DNA of 64,000 nt from an uncultured Lentibacter sp. (GTDB lineage: Bacteria; Pseudomonadota; Alphaproteobacteria; Rhodobacterales; Rhodobacteraceae). The translations under genes and the position numbers were made by a program. A model generated the notes under the pieces. The model saw nothing but the letters and a program-made list of their open reading frames with translations. It made no database searches and had not been told where the DNA came from. Shown here piece after piece: positions 29,498 to 37,123 of this stretch. The stretch lies in the NCBI GenBank assembly GCA_947497495.1, contig CANMGT010000001.1:992001-1056000 (forward strand). Reading direction: 5' to 3'. The first letter of the stretch is position 1. The number at the start of each line of letters is the position of its first letter.

Positions 29498-30151
29498 CTA
29501 GCTGGCCAGCATCCTAAGGCCCTGCGTTACATCCGAGCGCACTGCGAGGCGCAGGCTCGGCTCGTCTCCGGCGCGCAACGCGGCAACGATAGCACGGTGA
29601 AACTGTGGCAGTTCGGTGCGGTGCAAGCGGCCGTAAAGCGCGCGCATTGTCGGGCCAAGTTGCAGCCAAACAGTCTCGCACATCGCCAACATCGCAGGAG
29701 CCTGCGCGCGCAAGTAAAGCGTGCGGTGAAACTCAAGGTTCGAGCGGATATAGGCAACAGCGTCTTGGTGGGCGACAGCCTCGCCAATGGTTCCGTTGAT
29801 CGCCGTCAGCCTGTCAATCAGCGCGAAGTGCGCACGGGGCAGGGCACGGCTCGCCAGCTCAACCTCGATCAGCGCGCGCAGAGCGGCGAGTTCCTCGATC
29901 CGCTCGTTGCTCAGCTCAGGCGTAGAGGCGCGCCCCGAACTCGACATCGTCAAAGCGCCCTCCGCAACAAGCCGTTGCAGAGCCTCGCGCGCAGGTGTCA
30001 TCGACACTCTAAACTCGTCTCCAACACCGCGTAGCGTCAGTGCGTGGCCCGGTGGCAGCTCTCCGTGCATGATGCGGCTGCGCAAGCCGCGATAGACTTT
30101 GTCATGCGCGGAAGTTGGGGAGGGCTCGTTGCGGGTCAGATGTGTCTGCAT
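29498..30151 (-). CDS. GntR-family regulator (FCD domain)
   Basis: A 217-residue GntR/FadR-type regulator. The winged HTH is at residues about 15-75 (VYRGLRSRIMHGELPPGHAL, then TPAREALQRLVAEGAL), and the FCD ligand domain includes LEFHRTLY and a final RSDVTQGL. ATG 30151 has no clear Shine-Dalgarno site; a perfect 18-bp palindrome sits five bases upstream, so the protein probably represses itself. It lies between the YgjP-like gene and the antiporter on the same strand. Confidence 0.9.
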   Translation of the reverse strand: MQTHLTRNEPSPTSAHDKVYRGLRSRIMHGELPPGHALTLRGVGDEFRVSMTPAREALQRLVAEGALTMSSSGRASTPELSNERIEELAALRALIEVELASRALPRAHFALIDRLTAINGTIGEAVAHQDAVAYIRSNLEFHRTLYLRAQAPAMLAMCETVWLQLGPTMRALYGRLHRTELPQFHRAIVAALRAGDEPSLRLAVRSDVTQGLRMLAS

Positions 30152-30155
30152 ACTT

Positions 30156-30173
30156 CATTTGTGATCACAAATG
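30156..30173. promoter_or_regulatory. Perfect palindromic operator before the GntR gene
   Basis: CATTTGTGATCACAAATG is an exact 18-bp palindrome, five bases before the GntR start codon and ten bases after the stop of the upstream gene. Its TTGTGATCACAA core is a plausible site for a GntR/FadR dimer. Confidence 0.75.
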
Positions 30174-30182
30174 CGCAGCCCG

Positions 30183-30875
30183 TCAATTGCCAAACTGATA
30201 TCTGTGCAAGGCATGGCCGTTTTCCTTGAGCCAACGGCGCGGGCGGGCGTGCGGACCGTAAAGCCGCTCAACGACTGCCCAAAAGGCGCGTGAGTGGTTC
30301 ATCTCTTGCAGATGTGCCACCTCATGCGCAGCGACATAGTCAAGCACCTCGGGCGGCGCCATGATCAGCCGCCAGGAATACATCAACGCCCCCTGCGAGC
30401 TGCACGAGCCCCAGCGCGAGCGCGTGTCGCGGATGCTGACGCGACTGAAGGGCTTGCCAAGCGCAGCGGCGTAGTGGTCTGACGCGCCCGTCAGCCGCGA
30501 GCGGGCGTTCTCTTTCATGAAGGCTACAAGCCGCGCGCCGAGCCGCTCTTCGGGGCCGGGCACATATAGAACACCGCTCTCAAGGCGCAGCTTGCGGCCT
30601 TCTCCCGGCTCAAGACGAATCACGCTGCCCTCATAGGGAAGTTCGCTGCCAAACCCGAGGGTCACGTCATTTTCAAACCGGCTCACATGCCGACGCAGCC
30701 AAGCGGCCTTTTCGCGGGCAAAACTGGCGGCCTCCCGCTCGGAGGCAAATTGCGGCAAGGTCAGCGTCACCCGCCCGTCAAGCTGTGAAACGCGCAAAGA
30801 CAGTCGTTTCGCCCGAGCCGAGCGCCGCAAAAGCACTTCGACAGGCGGATCACCGTCTAAAACCAACTTGTCCAT
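30183..30875 (-). CDS. YgjP-like M48-type metallopeptidase domain protein
   Basis: A 230-residue protein of the YgjP/DUF45 family. The zinc site HEVAH is at residues 184-188 with a third ligand His194 in EMNHSRAFW; SRWGSCSSQGALMYSWRL is the conserved stretch before it. The start at ATG 30875 avoids a longer frame that would overlap the divergent FYDLN gene. Members look like small soluble zinc peptidases but cellular roles are poorly known. The gene leads the run YgjP-like, GntR, antiporter. Confidence 0.87.
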   Translation of the reverse strand: MDKLVLDGDPPVEVLLRRSARAKRLSLRVSQLDGRVTLTLPQFASEREAASFAREKAAWLRRHVSRFENDVTLGFGSELPYEGSVIRLEPGEGRKLRLESGVLYVPGPEERLGARLVAFMKENARSRLTGASDHYAAALGKPFSRVSIRDTRSRWGSCSSQGALMYSWRLIMAPPEVLDYVAAHEVAHLQEMNHSRAFWAVVERLYGPHARPRRWLKENGHALHRYQFGN

Positions 30876-31002
30876 CACGGCTCCCACGCCAGTTTGTAAA
30901 GGCAGCAAAGCGCCTTGATTTGCCAAAAGCCTTTGACACCCACCCCCTGTTATGGCAGTTGGCGCAGATCGCCGACAAGTCCTGAGATGAAAAGAGGTAG
31001 TT

Positions 31003-31326
31003 ATGCCTAAGGAAGAATGGGGTATCAAACGTTTGTGCCCAACCACTGGCAAGCGTTTTTACGACCTGAACAACGATCCAGTCGTGAGCCCTTACACGGG
31101 TGAAGTCGTGGAATTCGACAAAAACAAGAAAGGCTCGATCGCGCCTGACGCTGAAGATGCAGCGACAAAGAAAGCGAAAGAGGCCGAGCTTGAAGATGAT
31201 GTCGTGCTCGAAGATGATGTCGACGTCGACCTCGACGACGATGATGTGCTCGAAGATGAAGACGACGAAGATACAGTTCCGCTCGAAGAGTTGGCCGACG
31301 TGGCCGCCGAAACGGACGACGACTAA
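31003..31326 (+). CDS. TIGR02300/FYDLN acidic protein
   Basis: A 107-residue protein with the signature WGIKRLCPTTGKRFYDLNND at residues about 6-25 and a very acidic tail of Asp and Glu from about residue 60 to the end. This conserved alphaproteobacterial family (FYDLN acid domain) has no firm function. AAGAGG lies upstream of ATG 31003. It is monocistronic, with a hairpin terminator after it. Confidence 0.92.
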   Translation: MPKEEWGIKRLCPTTGKRFYDLNNDPVVSPYTGEVVEFDKNKKGSIAPDAEDAATKKAKEAELEDDVVLEDDVDVDLDDDDVLEDEDDEDTVPLEELADVAAETDDD

Positions 31327-31335
31327 TTGATCACT

Positions 31336-31370
31336 GGGGCGGATTAGGCCTTGATCCTGCCCGCCCCTTT
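31336..31370 (+). terminator. Terminator after the FYDLN gene
   Basis: GGGGCGG (31336-31342) pairs with CCGCCCC (31361-31367), with an inner AGG/CCT pairing, followed by TTT. Confidence 0.65.
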
Positions 31371-31409
31371 GAATATCACCCGCGCAGTCACGTATTTGAC
31401 TGAAGGTTT

Positions 31410-31485
31410 GGGGCATTAGCTCAGCTGGGAGAGCGCCTGCATGGCATGCAGGAGGTCAGCGGTTCGATCCCGCTATGCTCCACCA
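31410..31485 (+). tRNA. tRNA-Ala (GGC)
   Basis: A complete 76-nt cloverleaf with encoded CCA. The acceptor arm GGGGCAT pairs with ATGCTCC, the D-arm is TAGCTCAGCTGGGAGAGC, the anticodon arm CCTGC-ATGGCAT-GCAGG gives anticodon GGC, and the T-arm is GCGGTTCGATCCCGC. It reads GCC codons. The following 260 bp up to 31745 hold no credible gene; they presumably carry the promoter of the DUF1127 gene. Confidence 0.97.
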
Positions 31486-31745
31486 ACCCTTCTCTATAAA
31501 TGCCCGCAACAAGCACGAACTGGCTTAAGGTTTCCCTTTTGGCAGCCAGGGGCATGCATCAACCCCGGTCTGCAACTCGTTCTTCAACCCGAGTCGCGCT
31601 TTCTGCGCCCTTAGCATTCCCCTTTCACGCCATGCGCACAGCGCAATGCCGCAATGCGCAGATGTATCTTGCTGCGCTGCAGAAAATAGGTCAGCATTAA
31701 TGTCATTAGGGGGGAGCCCTTAAACATCAAACAATGAGGTCTCCA

Positions 31746-31967
31746 ATGGCACATATCACATTCACACCGACAGTAACTCCGATCACCGAGTTTCTCATGC
31801 GCCCGCTGCGCGCCGTCGGTAGCTTCATGGTCGCGATCATGGAAAGCAACAGCCGTATTCAACTCGTCGACAAGCTCAACGCAATGTCAGACGCCGAGTT
31901 GGCCGAATTGGGCGTGAAGCGCGATGAAATCGTTCATTACGTCTTCAAAGACACGTTCTACATCTAA
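31746..31967 (+). CDS. DUF1127 family small protein
   Basis: A 73-residue protein; the C-terminal half RIQLVDKLNAMSDAELAELGVKRDEI is the DUF1127 motif. ATG 31746 has GAGG upstream. DUF1127 proteins are small, often stress- or RNA-related in alphaproteobacteria; the role here is not known. The N-terminal part carries an amphipathic stretch (FLMRPLRAVGSFMVAIM). Confidence 0.85.
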   Translation: MAHITFTPTVTPITEFLMRPLRAVGSFMVAIMESNSRIQLVDKLNAMSDAELAELGVKRDEIVHYVFKDTFYI

Positions 31968-31982
31968 GACATCACGAAGAGT

Positions 31983-32567
31983 TTAAACGCGCTGCCGCTT
32001 TGACTTTGGAAGAAGCGTTAGCGCGATTTCGTCAAAGTCCTGTGCCAGTACGTCTTCCGCCTTGAGCACAACCATCGCCGCAGCGCGCGCATCTTCGCCC
32101 GCGTCGTGGTGCTCAAACTCAAGGTTCAGCTCGTGCTTGAGGTTGCCAAGGCCATGCCCGCCCTGGCCTTTAAACTCGGGCCAGGCCTTGCGCGCAATCC
32201 GCACAGAATCGCTCCACGTCAGCACGGGGTCAGGCAGGCCCCAAGCCTCGCACGCGCGGCTTATCGCCCGGCTGTCAAAGCTTGAGTGTTGCACCAAAGC
32301 GTGACGCTCCAAAAGCGGCATCATCGCCGCCATCGTATCGCGAAACATTGGCGCGCCGCGCACCGTCTCGGCGCAGATGCCATGCAACTGTGTGTTAAAC
32401 CCCGAAAACGCCATGCAGGGGTCAACGTAGGTCGCGAATGTCTCGATGCTGTTGTCAAACCCGACACAGGCAATGCCGATCTGGCAAATGCTTGCCGCGT
32501 CGCTGCAGGCCGTTTCAACGTCCAGTGCGACAAACCGGTAGGTGCCATCAGGTAATGTGCTCAACAT
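31983..32567 (-). CDS. DnaQ-like 3'-5' exonuclease
   Basis: A 194-residue DEDDh-type nuclease. Exo I is FVALDVETA, exo II lies in VQHSSFDSRAISRACE, and exo III is LEFHHDAGEDARAAA-like (EHHDAGEDA). I chose ATG 32567, which has GAAAGG upstream; a longer frame begins at 32636 but lacks this site. Similar proteins act as proofreading or RNA/DNA 3'-end trimming enzymes. It is convergent with the DUF1127 gene. Confidence 0.85.
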   Translation of the reverse strand: MLSTLPDGTYRFVALDVETACSDAASICQIGIACVGFDNSIETFATYVDPCMAFSGFNTQLHGICAETVRGAPMFRDTMAAMMPLLERHALVQHSSFDSRAISRACEAWGLPDPVLTWSDSVRIARKAWPEFKGQGGHGLGNLKHELNLEFEHHDAGEDARAAAMVVLKAEDVLAQDFDEIALTLLPKSKRQRV

Positions 32568-32694
32568 ATCAGTGCCTTTCAGAGTTGCGCCTTCCTGCCA
32601 TAGCGCGCGCAACACGGCAACTATTGCGCATGACAATCCTCGCAGATGGGCCTAGGCTCGTGGGAAATGCTATCCTTTGAAAGGGGCGCTTCCC

Positions 32695-32850
32695 ATGTCA
32701 CTAGCCGAACTCTTCCTATGGCCCGGAACCAAGGTCTGCGAGTATATGGGCGTTGATCCTGAAGCTGATGCGGGCCTCATTCGCTGGTCGATCAACACGT
32801 TCTTCTACCTCGTCGTAGGCCTGCTTGTCGTTTGGTTTGTCGTGGGTTGA
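32695..32850 (+). CDS. Small membrane protein, 51 aa
   Basis: A short frame with a strong GAAAGGGG site upstream of ATG 32695. It encodes 51 residues: a soluble start (MSLAELFLWPGTKVCEYMGV), an acidic turn, and one C-terminal membrane segment (FFYLVVGLLVVWFVV). Codon use is like that of neighbouring genes. I do not recognise the family. It lies alone between the exonuclease and YaeQ genes. Confidence 0.7.
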   Translation: MSLAELFLWPGTKVCEYMGVDPEADAGLIRWSINTFFYLVVGLLVVWFVVG

Positions 32851-32991
32851 GCCCACATTCTCGACATTGACGTCACATGACAACTGCAAGTGCTTTCTCC
32901 TGGCTGTTTCAGGCCACGCGACTGCTTATCTGCTTTCCCATCGCGGCCAGACACACTAGGCATCCGTACAGACATCTCAGCGGGGCCTCTC

Positions 32992-33528
32992 ATGGCACAA
33001 AAAGCCACGATCTATAAAGTTGAACTCTCCGTTTCTGACATGGACCGTCACTACTACGAGACCCATAAGCTGACAGTCGCCAAACACCCGTCAGAGACGG
33101 ATGAACGCATGATGGTGCGCATTCTGGCCTTTGCGTTGAATGCCCATGAGCAACTCGAAATGACAAAGGGCCTGTCAACAGACGACGAGCCGGACATCTG
33201 GCAAAAATCCCTCGGTGGCGAGCTTGAACTATGGGTCGCGCTGGGCCTTCCGAGCGAGAAGATCATTCGCCAGTCTTGCGGCAAGGCGGGCAAGGTTATC
33301 GTCTATAGCTACGGCGGCAGAACAGCCGAAATGTGGTGGGACAAGCTCAAAGGTAGCACCACGCGATTTGACAACCTTGAAGTCGTCAACTTCTCCGAAA
33401 AAGACACTGCCGAGCTGGCAAAACTGGCCAGCCGTTCGATGAAACTGCAAGTCAACATCCAGGACGGCGAAGTGATGGTCAGCCTTGATGAGGGTATGGC
33501 CTACGTCGCGCCGACCAAGTGGAAATAA
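32992..33528 (+). CDS. YaeQ family protein
   Basis: A 178-residue YaeQ protein, starting MAQKATIYKVELSVSDMDR at ATG 32992. The family features DRHYYETHKLTVAKHPSETDERMMVRILAFAL and DEPDIWQKSLGGELELWVALG are present (named only by position; residues about 17-90). YaeQ has a PD-(D/E)XK nuclease-like fold; its biological role is not settled. A longer frame upstream is unlikely. Confidence 0.9.
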   Translation: MAQKATIYKVELSVSDMDRHYYETHKLTVAKHPSETDERMMVRILAFALNAHEQLEMTKGLSTDDEPDIWQKSLGGELELWVALGLPSEKIIRQSCGKAGKVIVYSYGGRTAEMWWDKLKGSTTRFDNLEVVNFSEKDTAELAKLASRSMKLQVNIQDGEVMVSLDEGMAYVAPTKWK

Positions 33529-33617
33529 GGCTGGCCACGTCTCAAGATGTGATATCCTGAAAGCGCGCAACGCGGCTTGCCATGGTGCGGCCTCACGCTT
33601 GAGAAATGTAGAGAAGT

Positions 33618-33631
33618 TTGATCCAGATCAG
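33618..33631. promoter_or_regulatory. FNR-like box upstream of cydDC
   Basis: TTGAT-CCAG-ATCAG differs from the FNR consensus TTGAT-N4-ATCAA only at the last base. It lies 58 bp before the cydD start. A second, perfect box precedes cydA, so both cyd units can be driven by the same oxygen-sensing regulator. Confidence 0.65.
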
Positions 33632-33688
33632 CTTTTGTTAAGCGCAAACCATATAACAAGCATCTTAGATTCACATTAAAAGGGTCTT

Positions 33689-35353
33689 GTGGTGACACCC
33701 AAAAAGCAGGCTCCGGGCAAGGCCATAAGCGCTTTGAGCATCTGGACAGCAACTGAGCCGCGGCTTCGTTGGCGTGCCAGTGTTCCGTCTGTGCTTGCAG
33801 GCTTGATATGGCCAATGCAGGCCGCAATCGTGGCCTATGCTTTGGGCAGTCTGCTGAGCGGTGCCGACATTTCGGCAGGCTTGGTCGGTGCGAGCTACAT
33901 CATACTCGGAGGGCTGCGCGCGTTTCTCGGAATGCTCTCGGAAACCCAAGCGGACAATGCCGCCGAAGCGGCCATTATTGCTGCACGCGCGCGGATCGTG
34001 GACACCGAGGCACAACGCGCCGCGAACAGCCCGTTTGGTGGCGCAGGGAGCATTTCTGCGTTGGCCAGCGAAAAGCTTGATATGCTCGGGCCTTATGTGA
34101 CGCGGTATGCGCCTGCGCAAGCGCGGGTTATGGTGCTGCCCATCGTGATTTTCGCGTTGACCCTCACGCAGTCTTGGGCCGCGGCGCTTGTCTTGCTGAT
34201 CTCCGGCCCCCTTATTCCGGTATTTATGGCGCTGGTCGGGTTTGCCGCGAAGGAGGCCAGCGAACGACAGATGTCAGAGATCGGCAGTCTCAACGACATG
34301 CTGGTCGAGCGACTTTCGGCGCTGGTTGACATCCGCCTGTTGGGAGCAAACCAAACTGTAATGGCAGAGTTTTCAAGTCAGGCCGGAGACCTGCGCCAGC
34401 GCACCATGGCTGTGCTGCGTGTCGCCTTTTTGTCGTCAACTGTGCTTGAGTTGTTCGCCGCAATTGGCGTTGCCATGGTGGCGGTCTACGTCGGGTTTTC
34501 CTTACTCGGCGTGCTCGAATTTGGCACATGGGGCGCTGCGCTGACGCCGGAGGCCGGCATTTTCCTGCTCTTGCTGGCGCCGGAATACTACCAGCCACTT
34601 CGTGACCTTTCAGGCGCTTGGCACGACAAGGCTTCTGCCGAGGCTGTCGCCAAAGAGCTTTCCGAGTGGGACGCGGGCGAGACAGCTTCAGTGCTCGGAG
34701 AGGGCGGGCCTGCGACGCCTTTGTCGGGACCAGCCACGATCCGCCTGAGAGGCTGCGCTCTTCTCAGCGGGCTCAGGCTTCCAGACATCGCTATCGAGGC
34801 AGGCGAGACTGTCGCTTTGGTCGGCCCGAGCGGCGCTGGCAAAACGACGGTTTTGCGCCTTATGGCCGGACTTTTGGCGCCAACTTCAGGCGCGGTGACG
34901 GTTGCCGGCACCCCGCTGTCAGCCCAAACAGCTGACGCTTGGCGCGCACAGGTTGGCTGGATGCCGCAATTACCGCATTTCCTGAATGCCAGCCTGCGTC
35001 AAAACCTGACGCTTGGCCGTCAGGGCGACGCCGCGCAAGCGTTGCAACAAGCCGCGGTTTCTGACGTTGTGGCCGCCCTGCCGCAGGGGCTCAACACCCG
35101 TTTGGGCGAAACCGGAGGCGGGCTGTCTGGCGGTGAAGCGCGGCGACTGACACTGGCCCGTGCCATATACGGCGCACCTGACGTTATCCTCGCGGATGAG
35201 CCGACCGCCGATCTGGACGCAGCCACAGCCCAAGCTGTGACCAACGGCCTCCTGGCGCAGGCCAAACGAGGCGCGACGCTCGTTGTGGCAACGCATGATA
35301 GCAACCTCGCCGCGCGCATGGACCGGATCATCAAGCTAGGAGGTGACGTATGA
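33689..35353 (+). CDS. cydD: Cysteine/glutathione ABC transporter CydD
   Basis: A 554-residue half-transporter: an N-terminal ABC exporter membrane domain (about residues 15-310) and a C-terminal ATPase with Walker A GPSGAGKTT, signature LSGGEARRL and Walker B VILADEPTADLD. It starts at GTG 33689 with AAAAGGG upstream; a second in-frame GTG follows directly. CydDC exports cysteine and glutathione to the periplasm and is needed for cytochrome bd assembly. The stop overlaps cydC by 4 nt. Confidence 0.92.
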   Translation: MVTPKKQAPGKAISALSIWTATEPRLRWRASVPSVLAGLIWPMQAAIVAYALGSLLSGADISAGLVGASYIILGGLRAFLGMLSETQADNAAEAAIIAARARIVDTEAQRAANSPFGGAGSISALASEKLDMLGPYVTRYAPAQARVMVLPIVIFALTLTQSWAAALVLLISGPLIPVFMALVGFAAKEASERQMSEIGSLNDMLVERLSALVDIRLLGANQTVMAEFSSQAGDLRQRTMAVLRVAFLSSTVLELFAAIGVAMVAVYVGFSLLGVLEFGTWGAALTPEAGIFLLLLAPEYYQPLRDLSGAWHDKASAEAVAKELSEWDAGETASVLGEGGPATPLSGPATIRLRGCALLSGLRLPDIAIEAGETVALVGPSGAGKTTVLRLMAGLLAPTSGAVTVAGTPLSAQTADAWRAQVGWMPQLPHFLNASLRQNLTLGRQGDAAQALQQAAVSDVVAALPQGLNTRLGETGGGLSGGEARRLTLARAIYGAPDVILADEPTADLDAATAQAVTNGLLAQAKRGATLVVATHDSNLAARMDRIIKLGGDV

Positions 35354-37002
35354 GACATCTCTGGCAGGTTTTTATATTGATCCAGAGTGAACATCCCGTG
35401 GCCTTCTGGCGGGGTGCTTTGCTCAGTGCCATCGTTCTCATCATGGGCGCGGCCCTGCTCGGTCTGTCTGGTTGGTTCATCACAGCCGCCGCGGCAGCTG
35501 GGCTTGCAGGAGTGGGGGCTGTCTTTGACGTTTTCCGTCCCTCGGCGATGGTGCGGTTTCTCGCCCTTGGCCGTGCAGCTGCGCGCTATGGCGAACGGGT
35601 TTTGACACATGACGCAACCCTAAGAGCGCTTGAAGTTTTGCGTGCGCGTCTTCTGAGCCGATTGCTAACAGCGCCTTACACGCGACTGGTGCAGCTCAGG
35701 GGTGCACAGGCGTTGAACCGCTTAACCGCCGACGTTGACGCGCTTGACGGTGTGCCGCTGCGTTTGGTGTTGCCCGTATTGGCGGGGCTGACGACGCAGG
35801 TCATTTCATTTGCGGCGCTATGGGCGCTCGTCGGCTTGCCTGTCGCGCTCTGGGTTTTGCTGGGCTATTCGTTCGGGATAGCTGCAATTTTTGGGCTCAC
35901 CATGCGCACGGCTGCCCCGCTGTCTCGTCGTGCAGAAGTCGCCGCTCAGGCGTTTCGCGCGCGCTTGATCGATCTCATCCGCGCCCGTGCTGACTTGACA
36001 GTCTATGGCCGGTTGACGACACAAGCCAAGGCAACCATGGCCGCCGACACCCGCCGCCTTGAGCTACGACGGCAGCAGGACAAAGCCGAACGTCTCGCGG
36101 GCGCGGCGATCCAGATGCTCGCCTACGTCGTCGCAGGCGGAAGTCTGTGGCTTGGCATCCTGATGGCACAGGCAGGGGCAATTGCACCCGCCTTTGTTGC
36201 ATTGGGCTTTTTTGCGACCCTGGCTTTGGCAGAAACCATTGCTCCTATGCGTCGCGCTGCAAGCGAGATAGGGCGCATGGCCGAAGCTGCTCGTCGGGTG
36301 TCACGCGACTTGGTTGAACCCGCCGAGATCACGGGCACTGCGCCAGTGAGGCCAGTGAAGTCGGTGCTGCCTTTGGAGTTTGACAACGTGACACTGCACC
36401 GCCCAATGACGCAGGAGCCATTCGTCAAAGACATAAGTTTCAGGCTTGCTGCGGGTGAAACCGTTGCCCTGACGGGGCCAAGTGGCGCAGGCAAGTCAAC
36501 ACTTCTGCTGGCCATAGCGCAGCTGCACCCAGTTGTAGAAGGGGCCATCACCCTAGGGGGCCAACCTGTTGATGACTGGGACGAGCAAGCGCTTCGTCAC
36601 GCTGTAACGCTTCTCCCCCAGCGCAGTGCGCTGATGTCAGGCACAGTGCGCCAGGCTTTGCAGCTTGCGGCGCCGGACTGCGACGATGCGGGCCTCTGGC
36701 AGGTGTTGGACGTGGTGCAACTTGGTGCGACACTCAAAATGCGCGACGGGTTGGACACAGCCCTTGGCCCTCGCGGGCAGGCACTGTCTGGCGGGGAAGC
36801 CCGCAGGCTCACCTTGGCGCGCGTACTCCTCAAGCGTCCGCAGGTTTTGCTTTTGGACGAGCCAACAGAGGGGCTGGACGCTCAAACCGCTCTCAAAGCC
36901 ATGCAAGGCATCCGGCACTTTCTGCCAGAAGCCGCCATATTGATCGCCGCTCATCAAGATGTTGAGATTAAATTTGCCGATAAAACTGTGCCTCTTCTTT
37001 AA
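35350..37002 (+). CDS. cydC: Cysteine/glutathione ABC transporter CydC
   Basis: A 550-residue half-transporter, partner of CydD. The membrane domain carries LLGLSGWFITAAAAAG and VRFLALGRAAARYGERVLTH, a CydC hallmark. The ATPase has Walker A TGPSGAGKST, signature LSGGEARRL and Walker B VLLLDEPTEGLD. Coupled to cydD by overlap (ATGA). A 120 bp gap with its own FNR box separates it from cydA. Confidence 0.92.
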   Translation: MRHLWQVFILIQSEHPVAFWRGALLSAIVLIMGAALLGLSGWFITAAAAAGLAGVGAVFDVFRPSAMVRFLALGRAAARYGERVLTHDATLRALEVLRARLLSRLLTAPYTRLVQLRGAQALNRLTADVDALDGVPLRLVLPVLAGLTTQVISFAALWALVGLPVALWVLLGYSFGIAAIFGLTMRTAAPLSRRAEVAAQAFRARLIDLIRARADLTVYGRLTTQAKATMAADTRRLELRRQQDKAERLAGAAIQMLAYVVAGGSLWLGILMAQAGAIAPAFVALGFFATLALAETIAPMRRAASEIGRMAEAARRVSRDLVEPAEITGTAPVRPVKSVLPLEFDNVTLHRPMTQEPFVKDISFRLAAGETVALTGPSGAGKSTLLLAIAQLHPVVEGAITLGGQPVDDWDEQALRHAVTLLPQRSALMSGTVRQALQLAAPDCDDAGLWQVLDVVQLGATLKMRDGLDTALGPRGQALSGGEARRLTLARVLLKRPQVLLLDEPTEGLDAQTALKAMQGIRHFLPEAAILIAAHQDVEIKFADKTVPLL

Positions 37003-37024
37003 GGCATATTTAAAATATATGTTT

Positions 37025-37038
37025 TTGATTTAGATCAA
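37025..37038. promoter_or_regulatory. Perfect FNR/FnrL box upstream of cydABX
   Basis: TTGAT-TTAG-ATCAA matches the FNR consensus exactly. It is 86 bp upstream of the cydA start codon and 22 bp after the cydC stop, in an AT-rich stretch that suits a promoter. Confidence 0.85.
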
Positions 37039-37084
37039 TTCTAAAAACCCGCAATCTGCTTACATGCCAATATCGGAATTTAAC

Positions 37085-37106
37085 TCGAAGGGATTCGCCC
37101 CTTCGA
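37085..37106 (+). promoter_or_regulatory. Leader hairpin before cydA
   Basis: TCGAAGGG and CCCTTCGA form a perfect 8-bp stem with a six-base loop, 17 bp before the cydA start. It could shape the mRNA 5' end or mark an additional operator; no function is established. Confidence 0.4.
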
Positions 37107-37123
37107 AAAACGGAGCTGTAGAT

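Noticed and set aside
31410..31485. tRNA-Ala as an integration site of a genomic island
   Set aside because: No integrase, no repeated tRNA 3' end and ordinary core genes on both sides.
31500..31700. A 66-codon open frame after tRNA-Ala
   Set aside because: No ribosome site, poor composition and no resemblance to any family; probably promoter DNA for the DUF1127 gene.
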